Source: Salinihabitans flavidus (GTDB lineage: Bacteria; Pseudomonadota; Alphaproteobacteria; Rhodobacterales; Rhodobacteraceae). From it: DNA of 64,000 nucleotides. Shown here piece after piece: positions 34,216 through 40,754 of the stretch; positions within the stretch are counted from its first letter, which is position 1; every line of letters starts with the position of its first letter. The notes under the pieces were generated by a model, which saw nothing but the letters and a program-made list of their open reading frames with translations, ran no database searches and had not been told where the DNA came from. The stretch covers positions 40,845 through 104,844 of the forward strand of contig NZ_FODS01000015.1 of assembly GCF_900110425.1 (NCBI RefSeq), given 5' to 3'. Both the position numbers and the translations under genes were made by a program.

Positions 34216-35157
34216 ATGGCACGAGCGCAAGGCGCGCGGGCGCAGATGGCGCTCGGCTTCGAGACGACCTATGGAACCCCGCCTGCGAGCGGCTTCACGC
34301 GGATGCCGTTTGCGAGCACGACGCTGGGGGCGGAGCAGCCGCTGCAAACATCGGAGCTTCTGGGCTATGGCCGCGATCCGCTGGCGCCGATCAAGGACGC
34401 CGTGACGGCGGACGGCGATGTGGTCATTCCGATCGATGCGCGGGCGTTCGGGGTCTGGCTGAAGGCGGCGTTCGGCGCGCCCACAACCACGGGGCTGGAG
34501 GCGCCCTACACCCACGCGTTCCACTCCGGCAATTGGTCGCTGCCGAGCTTCTCGATCGAGACCGGCATGCCCGAGGTGCCGCGCTATGCGATGTATGCGG
34601 GCTGCATGGTGGATTCCCTGAGCTGGCAGATGGCGCGCTCGGGGCTTTTGACGGCCACTGCGCGCATCGTGGCGCAGGGCGAGGAGGTGGCCGCGTCCAC
34701 GCAGGCTGGCTCTCCGACGGAGCTGACGCTGCAGCGGTTCGGCCACTTCAACGGGTCCGTGACGCGCGACGGCACCGCGATCGGCAATATCGTTTCGGCC
34801 GATATCAATTACGCCAACAATCTCGATCGCATCGAGACCATCCGGGCGGACGGCAAGATTGCGGGAGCCGATCCGTCGATCGCGGCGCTGACCGGCAGTG
34901 TTGCGGTGCGGTTCTCGGATCAGACGCTGGTGAGCCAGGCAATCAACGGTGAGGCCTGCGAGCTGGAGTTCTCCTATGCACTGGCGTCGGGCGAGAGCCT
35001 CACGGTCACGGCGCATTCCGTCTATCTGCCGGTGCCGCGGGTGGAGATCTCTGGCCCGCAGGGGATCCAGGCCACGTTTGACTGGCAGGCCGCGAAAAAC
35101 GACACGGCGGGCCGCATGGCCACGGTCACGCTCGTCAATGACATGGAGGCATACTGA
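34216..35157 (+). CDS. Major tail tube protein
   Basis: A 313-aa protein with beta-rich sequence: ARAQMALGFETTYGTPPASGFTRMPF, an immunoglobulin-like C-terminal half, and a conserved final NDMEAY. This composition, length and position (after the terminator, before the G/GT chaperone pair) fit the tail tube subunit. ATG 34216 follows AGGAGAAACCACC; the upstream open frame is not coding. Confidence 0.82.
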   Translation: MARAQGARAQMALGFETTYGTPPASGFTRMPFASTTLGAEQPLQTSELLGYGRDPLAPIKDAVTADGDVVIPIDARAFGVWLKAAFGAPTTTGLEAPYTHAFHSGNWSLPSFSIETGMPEVPRYAMYAGCMVDSLSWQMARSGLLTATARIVAQGEEVAASTQAGSPTELTLQRFGHFNGSVTRDGTAIGNIVSADINYANNLDRIETIRADGKIAGADPSIAALTGSVAVRFSDQTLVSQAINGEACELEFSYALASGESLTVTAHSVYLPVPRVEISGPQGIQATFDWQAAKNDTAGRMATVTLVNDMEAY

Positions 35158-35540
35158 TGCTGCGTCTCAATATGGACAATCGCGAGCCCTCCTGGGTCGA
35201 TCTTGGCCACGGTGTGCGGCTTCTTGTGGAACCTCTCTCGACGGCGGTGATGCTGGCCGCGCGCGCGGACCCGGCGGTGATTGCCGCAGCGGGCACGACG
35301 GCCGACCTCGAGGGGGCGGCGGATCCCGGGCGCGATGAGACGGTGGCGGTGATCGTGGCAAAGGCGGTGGCGCGCATCGTGGTGACCGACTGGGAAGGCG
35401 TGGGCGACGCCGATGGCACGCCGCTGCCTGTGAGCCCCGACGGCATCGACGCGCTTCTCGACCTCTGGCCGATCTTCGAGGCGTTCCAGACACGCTATAT
35501 CGCGGGCGGCCTGATCCTGGAGCAGGAAAAAAACGCCTGA
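35157..35540 (+). CDS. Tail assembly chaperone G-type
   Basis: A 127-aa acidic protein with one-base overlap to the tube gene. It has the features of the lambda gpG class: small, acidic (DALLDLWPIFEAFQTRYIAGG), encoded between tube and tape-measure genes. It ends GAA AAA AAC GCC TGA, with a -1 slippery heptamer just before the stop, so a fraction of ribosomes extend it to GT. It coats the tape measure during tail assembly. Confidence 0.85.
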   Translation: MLRLNMDNREPSWVDLGHGVRLLVEPLSTAVMLAARADPAVIAAAGTTADLEGAADPGRDETVAVIVAKAVARIVVTDWEGVGDADGTPLPVSPDGIDALLDLWPIFEAFQTRYIAGGLILEQEKNA

Positions 35541-35881
35541 CCGCCCTCGCCGACTGGGAGTTCGGCGGGGGCGGTGCCTATTGCGCGGCCTGCAATCGCA
35601 CGTGCCCGGATTGCCCACGGATCGTACATGCGCCGCAAACGCTCGAAGGCTGGCAGGTCTGGGATCTGGTGCAGCGTCTCGGCGGGCAGATGCGGGTGGT
35701 GGCGAGCGGCCAAGGCGGCGCTGTCACCGGCTGGGACATGAGCGCGGCCCTGCAACTGGGCACCGCCCTTGGGCTTTGCCCCCGCATCGTCGCGGAGCTG
35801 CTGCCGCCCATCGAGGCGGTGATGGTCCGCAAGATGAGCGAGCAGCGTGGCTCAGGCGACCTCGAGGGGTTTGATCCCTGA
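35157..35881 (+). CDS. Tail assembly chaperone GT fusion (-1 frameshift product)
   Basis: Joining 35157-35534 in frame 0 and 35534-35881 in frame -1 gives about 241 aa. The T extension has no usable start before residue 46 of its frame, yet its codons are clean and conserved-looking, including a CAACNRTCPDC zinc-like motif and a C-terminal WDMSAALQLGTALGLCPRIVAELLPPIEAVM helix. This is the same arrangement as lambda G/GT. The 3' end overlaps the antisense higA gene by 30 bp. Confidence 0.82.
35528..35534 (+). promoter_or_regulatory. Programmed -1 frameshift site, A AAA AAC
   Basis: The G gene reads GAA AAA AAC (35526-35534), that is seven A residues then C, so the X XXY YYZ heptamer A AAA AAC is in frame, five codons... 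the stop TGA comes two codons later at 35538-35540. Shifting back one base leads straight into the T open frame. A GC-rich stem downstream (35556-35590 region) may stimulate it. Confidence 0.85.
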
Positions 35882-36142
35882 GACGTCAATCGTTTCCCGG
35901 GCCCGGGCAAGGTCCCAGGCGCGCTGGAGGTTCATCCAGTATTCCGGCGTCGTCGAGAAGAACCGTGCCAGCCGCATGGCGGTATCGACCGTGATCGCGG
36001 TCTCACCTTTGACCAGGCGCTCGATGCGGGTGCGGGGCACGTTGAGGTGCGCTGCCAGTGTAATCGCGCTCATGTCGAGCGGTTCAAGATAAAGCTCGGC
36101 CAAAACTTCGCCTGGATGGGATGGGTTGGTCATGAGGCTCAT
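35852..36142 (-). CDS. higA: HigA-type antitoxin
   Basis: A 96-aa HTH antitoxin: HPGEVLAELYLEPLDMSAITLAAHLNVPRTRIERLVKGETAITVDTAMRLARFFSTTPEYWMNLQ is the signature of the HigA/VapI addiction family. It neutralises HigB and represses the operon. The start ATG 36142 follows GGAGGGG; it lies 12 bp after the higB stop, toxin first, which is the usual higBA order. Confidence 0.93.
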   Translation of the reverse strand: MSLMTNPSHPGEVLAELYLEPLDMSAITLAAHLNVPRTRIERLVKGETAITVDTAMRLARFFSTTPEYWMNLQRAWDLARARETIDVSGIKPLEVA

Positions 36143-36154
36143 GTGGTGCCCCTC

Positions 36155-36436
36155 CTAGTGATAGTCCACGATCTCGACCTCGGCAGGCCCCTGATCGGTC
36201 CAGATGAAACAGATGCGCCATTGTCCGTTGATGCGCACCGAATATTGTCCCGCGCGGTCGCCGCTCAGGGCTTCGAGATGGTTGCCCGGCGGAAACCGCA
36301 AATCCTCAAGTACGACCGCGGCGTCCAATGCCGAGAGCATGGCCCGGGTTCGCTTGATCAGATCAGCCGGGAAGCCCTTGCCGAAGCGGTCCTGAACCGC
36401 GCCTGCGGCAAGCTTTCCACGTGTGCTGACGATCAT
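36155..36436 (-). CDS. higB: HigB/RelE-type toxin
   Basis: A 93-aa ribosome-dependent mRNA interferase of the HigB (plasmid maintenance killer) family: [62 protein letters not shown] and the terminal VEIVDYH. The final His and the Arg of GQWRICF are typical active-site positions. ATG 36436 matches the family start (MIxSxR); an in-frame ATG nine codons upstream would read through the operator. Stabilises the prophage or aborts infection. Confidence 0.92.
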   Translation of the reverse strand: MIVSTRGKLAAGAVQDRFGKGFPADLIKRTRAMLSALDAAVVLEDLRFPPGNHLEALSGDRAGQYSVRINGQWRICFIWTDQGPAEVEIVDYH

Positions 36437-36443
36437 GTCTCCA

Positions 36444-36462
36444 TGTATCATGACGTGATACA
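36444..36462. promoter_or_regulatory. higBA operator dyad
   Basis: TGTATCA-TGACG-TGATACA is a perfect 7-bp inverted repeat with a 5-bp spacer, eight bases upstream of the higB start. A TTGAAC -35-like hexamer on the minus strand (36465-36470) abuts it. HigA binding here would repress the toxin operon; it also lies 22 bp from the tape-measure start. Confidence 0.75.
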
Positions 36463-36483
36463 TTGTTCAAGGGCGCTATTGTG

Positions 36484-38895
36484 ATGGCCACAAAACAAGT
36501 CTCCGTCCGCCTGTCAGCCACGGGCGGGCGCCAGGTGCGCGCCGAGCTCGAGGGGGTGGGCAAATCCGGGTCCAGGGGCATGCAGCGCCTGTCGCGCGAG
36601 ATGGACGCGGCCAACAGGCGCATGGCGGCGTTTGGGCGCCGCGCGCGGGTGGCAGCGGCGGCCGCCACTGCTGCTGTTGCCGCGGCCGGCGTGGCGCTGG
36701 TGCGCACCGGGCTGCAGACGGTGGATGCGCAGGCCAAGCTGGCGCAATCGCTCGATACCACGGTGGCGAGCGTGCAGGTGCTGGAGCGCGCGGCGGAGCT
36801 GTCCGGCTCAAAAATGGCCGAGCTCGAGGCGGGCGCGGCGCGGCTGACGCGGCGCTTGTCGCTGTTCGCGGCCGATGGCAGCGGGCCGGCGGCCGGGGCG
36901 ATCGAGCGGCTGACCCTCAACGCGGGTGAGTTGCTGCGGCTGCCGCTGGACAAGCGCATCGCGGTGGTGACCCAAGCCATTCGCGACAATGCGGCGGCCT
37001 CGGAGCAGGCGGCGCTGTTCAGCCAGCTGTTTGGCGACCGGGGCTTTGTGGCGTTCCAGCGCCTGGACAGCGCCACGCTGCGCCAGGCGACCGAGGATCT
37101 CGCGGCCTTCGGCGTGATGGTCTCGGATCAGGATGCGGACCAGATCGAGCGGACCAATGACGCGCTGTCGCGGCTCGGGCTCATCGGGCGCGGCGTGGCA
37201 AACCAGATCGCGGTGGCGGCGGCGCCGGCCCTGGAGACCCTGGCCGACGCCTTGGCCTCTGCGGCCCGTGTCACCGGGCCGCTTGGCCGGGTGATCACCG
37301 GGCTGATCGGCAATCTTGACCGGATCGCGGTCCATGCCGGCACGTTCGCGGGGCTCATGGCGGGCAAATGGGTGGCCGGCCTGGCGGCGGCGGCGCTGTC
37401 GGTGCGCGGGCTGGCGACCACGCTGGTGGTCCTGAAGGGCGCGCTCATCCGCACCGGCATTGGCGCGCTGGTCGTGGGGGCGGGTGAGCTGGCCTGGTGG
37501 TTCACCAGGCTGGTGCGCGGGGCTGGCAGTTTTGGGGAGGCAATGGGGCTTTTGAAAGCGCTGGCCTCGGAGGTCTGGTCGAAGGTGTCGCTCTCGGCGC
37601 AGGCAGCCTGGGCGAATGTGGAGAGCAGCTGGGCCGATGCGCAGGCGGCGCTCCTCGACGGTCTGCAATCTGCGACGGACGGGATCACGTCCTGGGCCAA
37701 CAGCACGATCAACAGCTTTGAGGGTACGTTCCTTGCGGTGCAGGCGATCTGGGAGGCGCTTCCGGGGGTGTTCAGCCGCATCGGGGCTTTGGCGATCAAC
37801 GGGCTCGTGGGGGCGATGGAGACCGGCCTCGAGGGGCTGACCGAGGGGGTGAACAGCCTCTTGACGCTCGGCGGCCGTCGCCCGGACTGGGCCATCGCGG
37901 CGCCGGATCTGTCCGAGTGGAAGGCCGCGGTGCCGGAGGCCACCAATCTGGGCGAAGCTGCGCGGGATGCCTATGAGAGTGCCTTCATGGATGACCCGTT
38001 CAAGGCGCCGGTACTGTTCGACGGCATGGCCGATGACGCGCGGCTCCGGGCGGACGGTTACCGGGACGCGGCGCGCATGCTGAGCACGGCTGCGGCGGGG
38101 CCGCTGACCTCGTGGCAGGCGCTGAAGGATGCCATGACCGGGGCCGGCGATGCGGGCTCGGCGGCGCTCGAGGACGCGGCGGCTTCGGCTGAGAAGGTCA
38201 CGGATGCGCTGACCAAAGCCGGCGGCGCGGCGAAAGACACCAAGGAGGAGCTCTCCGGGTTTGCCGCGGTGAGCCAGAGCCTGAAGGACTACGCCAGCAC
38301 GGCGATGGACTGGGGCAAGGGGCTTGGCGAGACGCTGACCGGGGCGTTCAGCGGCGCCGAGAGCGCGTTCCGCAGTTTCGTGGAGACCGGCAAGCTGGAC
38401 TTCAGGAGCCTGGTGCGCTCGATCCTTGCGGATCTGGCGGTGCTCGCCTTCAAGAACGCCGTTCTGGGGCCGATTGCAAACGCGCTCTCGGGCGTGTTCG
38501 GCGGCGGATCGGTGGCCGCGGCCGTGTCGCATAACGGTGGCATGGTGGGGCTCTCGGGCATGGCGCGGCGGGTGCCGGCGGCGGTGTTTGCCGGCGCACC
38601 GCGGATGCATTCGGGGGGCACCGTGGGGCCGGGGGACGCCTGGGCCGGGCTACGCCCCGATGAGGTACCCACGATCCTGCAGCGCGGTGAGCGGGTGCTG
38701 AGCCGTCGTGAGGCGGCCGGGTATGGGCCGGGCGCACCCGGTGCGGGCGGTGTCACTGTCCATATCGACGCGCGCGGGGCGCAGATGGGGGTGGCCGAGC
38801 AGATCGATGCGCGGCTGCGCGCGGCGCTGCCGGAAATCAAACGGGTTGCGATCGAGAGCGTGCGCGATCGCCGGCAGCGGGGGTATGCGGTATGA
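36484..38895 (+). CDS. Tail tape measure protein
   Basis: A 803-aa protein, the longest tail gene. It begins with a helical coat region (VSVRLSATGGRQVRAELEGVGKSGSRGMQRLSREMDAANRRM), has hydrophobic central segments (ALSVRGLATTLVVLKGALIRTGIGALVVGAGELAWWF), Ala/Gly-rich helices, and ends in a lambda_GpH-like tail_X domain (FRSLVRSILADLAVLAFKNAVLGPI, then GGTVGPGDAWAGLRPDEVPTILQRGERVLSRRE). It sets tail length and helps DNA injection. ATG 36484 is preferred over the in-frame start at 36463. Confidence 0.93.
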   Translation: MATKQVSVRLSATGGRQVRAELEGVGKSGSRGMQRLSREMDAANRRMAAFGRRARVAAAAATAAVAAAGVALVRTGLQTVDAQAKLAQSLDTTVASVQVLERAAELSGSKMAELEAGAARLTRRLSLFAADGSGPAAGAIERLTLNAGELLRLPLDKRIAVVTQAIRDNAAASEQAALFSQLFGDRGFVAFQRLDSATLRQATEDLAAFGVMVSDQDADQIERTNDALSRLGLIGRGVANQIAVAAAPALETLADALASAARVTGPLGRVITGLIGNLDRIAVHAGTFAGLMAGKWVAGLAAAALSVRGLATTLVVLKGALIRTGIGALVVGAGELAWWFTRLVRGAGSFGEAMGLLKALASEVWSKVSLSAQAAWANVESSWADAQAALLDGLQSATDGITSWANSTINSFEGTFLAVQAIWEALPGVFSRIGALAINGLVGAMETGLEGLTEGVNSLLTLGGRRPDWAIAAPDLSEWKAAVPEATNLGEAARDAYESAFMDDPFKAPVLFDGMADDARLRADGYRDAARMLSTAAAGPLTSWQALKDAMTGAGDAGSAALEDAAASAEKVTDALTKAGGAAKDTKEELSGFAAVSQSLKDYASTAMDWGKGLGETLTGAFSGAESAFRSFVETGKLDFRSLVRSILADLAVLAFKNAVLGPIANALSGVFGGGSVAAAVSHNGGMVGLSGMARRVPAAVFAGAPRMHSGGTVGPGDAWAGLRPDEVPTILQRGERVLSRREAAGYGPGAPGAGGVTVHIDARGAQMGVAEQIDARLRAALPEIKRVAIESVRDRRQRGYAV

Positions 38896-39485
38896 GCGAG
38901 CTTCCGTTGACGCTGATCCAGTCCATCGAGCGGCGGCTGGTGACGGCGGTCTCGGCGCAAACCTCGCCCTTCACCGGCCGCCAGCAGATCCAGGACTGGG
39001 GCGGCGAATGGTGGGAGGTCACGTTTGACGTGGCGCTGACCAAGGGCCGGGCGGGCCGGCGGCTGTCGGCGGTCTTCACCGCGCTTGGCGGGATGCGGGG
39101 CTGGTTTGTCCTGCGCGATCCTTCCATGGCGCGGCCGGACCTGGCGCAAAAAACCATCACCGTGCGTGGCGCCGGCCAGTCGGGCAATGCGCTCACCACG
39201 TTGGGGTGGGATGCGCAGGCGCTGGTGCTCGCGGCGGGGGATTTTGTCTCGCTCGGGACGGGCCAGGACATGCGGCTTTACCAGGTCACCGAGGATGCAG
39301 TGGCCGATGCCAACGGCGCCGCGGTGCTGCGCGTCACGCCGCGGCTGCGCGCGGCGCCGGTGGATCTGAGCCCGGTGGAGGTTGCCGCGCCCGGGATTGT
39401 GCTGCGCTTGACTGCGCCGGTGCCCACGCGCATCAGCCGGGCCGACAGCTTCCGCTTCTCTGTGACCGCCCGGGAGGCGCTCTGA
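38892..39485 (+). CDS. Distal tail protein candidate
   Basis: A 197-aa protein overlapping the tape-measure stop (ATGA). It shows QDWGGEWWEVTFDVALTKGRAGRRLSAVFTALGGMRGWFVLRDP, a pattern common in tail-tip proteins of Rhodobacterales siphophages that substitute for lambda gpM/gpL. Beta-rich by composition. Role inferred from position after the tape measure. Confidence 0.75.
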   Translation: MSELPLTLIQSIERRLVTAVSAQTSPFTGRQQIQDWGGEWWEVTFDVALTKGRAGRRLSAVFTALGGMRGWFVLRDPSMARPDLAQKTITVRGAGQSGNALTTLGWDAQALVLAAGDFVSLGTGQDMRLYQVTEDAVADANGAAVLRVTPRLRAAPVDLSPVEVAAPGIVLRLTAPVPTRISRADSFRFSVTAREAL

Positions 39486-40045
39486 TGGCCCGGGAAATGT
39501 CGGCGGAGATCGCCGCGGCGCTGACGGAGGGCGAGCTGCGCCCCATCCTCTTCTTCGAGGGGGAGTTCGCCTCGGGCTGGGTGCGGATCTGGTCCGGGCT
39601 GGGCGATATCACCTGGACCGGGCAGACCTGGACCGGGGTTGGCAGTCTTTTGGGGCTGGGCGCGATCGAGGAGACGCAGCAGGTCGTGGCGGGTGGCACC
39701 ACGGTGTCGCTGTCGGGCGTGCCGCTGGAGATGGTGGCGCTGGCCATTGATGAGGCGCGCCAGGGCAAGCCCGGCCGGGTGTGGCTGGGGCTCTTGACGG
39801 AGGATCGCGAGATCATCGCGGATCCGGTGCAGGCCTTTACCGGCCGGCTCGACGTGCCGGAGATCGCGGATACGGGTGAGAGCTGCACGGTGACGATCAG
39901 CTACGAGAACCGGTTGATCGATCTGGGGACGGCGCGCAACTGGCGCTACACGCATGAAAGCCAGCAGGCGCTGGCGCCGGGCGATCAGGGCTTCGCCTTC
40001 GTCACCACGATCCAGGACAAGGAAATCACCTGGGGGCGGGGATGA
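39485..40045 (+). CDS. Tail tip/baseplate protein (DUF2163-like N-terminus)
   Basis: A 186-aa protein, one-base overlap with the gene before it. The run SGWVRIWSGLGDITWTGQTWTGVGSLLGLGAIEETQQVVAGGTTVSLSGVP is the pattern found in DUF2163-type proteins of phage and gene-transfer-agent tails. It probably joins the hub to the tail tip. The next tail gene is separated by a 300-bp AT-rich gap. Confidence 0.78.
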   Translation: MAREMSAEIAAALTEGELRPILFFEGEFASGWVRIWSGLGDITWTGQTWTGVGSLLGLGAIEETQQVVAGGTTVSLSGVPLEMVALAIDEARQGKPGRVWLGLLTEDREIIADPVQAFTGRLDVPEIADTGESCTVTISYENRLIDLGTARNWRYTHESQQALAPGDQGFAFVTTIQDKEITWGRG

Positions 40046-40352
40046 GATGCGGCGATGCAGAACCATCAACACTTGACATGTGACTGTCACAGAGGTCCGC
40101 TCGCGCACCCGTGCTCACTTCTCTGGCGCCTCTCATAAAAATTAATAACGCCAAATCAATGGCTTGTAGTTTTTGCCTAATTTTTAGGCGAAACCCCTAA
40201 GCTACGGTTACACCGGCGCTTTTTGGCGCCGCCCGCAATCCGTGCACACCATTATCCACAGATTCTGTGAACACTTCGGCTCTTGCCAACCCCCGTCTCC
40301 TGGCGGGTGGCGATTCCAAGGGCCAGTTCCCGAGAACGCGATGTGAACATCC
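40046..40352. other. AT-rich gene-free gap with hairpins and a DnaA-box-like site
   Basis: No gene is visible in this 307-bp interval, which is clearly AT-richer than its surroundings. It holds TGACA...TGTCA (40074-40089 region), a perfect stem GCCTAA-TTT-TTAGGC (40175-40189), a second stem GGCGC...GCGCC (40215-40230), and TTATCCACA (40252-40260), identical to the E. coli DnaA-box consensus. It is probably the scar of a lost accessory gene or a late regulatory region. Confidence 0.55.
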
Positions 40353-40751
40353 ATGCCTGACCGCCAGACCCGCCTCATTCTTGCGCTTGACGCGGCGCGG
40401 GATATTCCCTTCGCCTGGGGCTGCCATGATTGCGCGACCTGGGCGTTCGATCTGCGCCGGGATCTGACGGGCGGCGCGGATCACGCGGCACGCTGGCGCG
40501 GGCGCTACCGCACCGCGCGTGGCGCGCACCGCGTGATGCGCCGTCTGGGCTGGGAGAGCCTCGAGGGGATGGGGCGCGATCTTCTGGGCAATCCGCTTTC
40601 CACACCGCTCCTGGCGCAGCGCGGGGACCTGGTGCTGGGCGGCGCGGATCCGGCCTTCGGGATCTGCGCGGGCGCGCGGGCGGCGTTTGTAGCGCCAAAG
40701 GGGCTCATATTCCTGCCGCTGGCCTCCTGTTCTCTGGCCTGGAGGGTCTGA
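40353..40751 (+). CDS. NlpC/P60-like tail protein (DUF6950-like)
   Basis: A 132-aa protein with the Cys-centred motif FAWGCHDCATWAFDLRRDL (Cys24/Cys27) near its N-terminus and a GDLVLGGADPAFGICAGARAAFV segment later on, the order expected for a small papain-like (NlpC/P60) peptidase. In related tails such a protein precedes the host-specificity protein and opens peptidoglycan during injection. A catalytic His is not obvious, so activity is uncertain. Confidence 0.75.
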   Translation: MPDRQTRLILALDAARDIPFAWGCHDCATWAFDLRRDLTGGADHAARWRGRYRTARGAHRVMRRLGWESLEGMGRDLLGNPLSTPLLAQRGDLVLGGADPAFGICAGARAAFVAPKGLIFLPLASCSLAWRV

Positions 40752-40754
40752 TCC

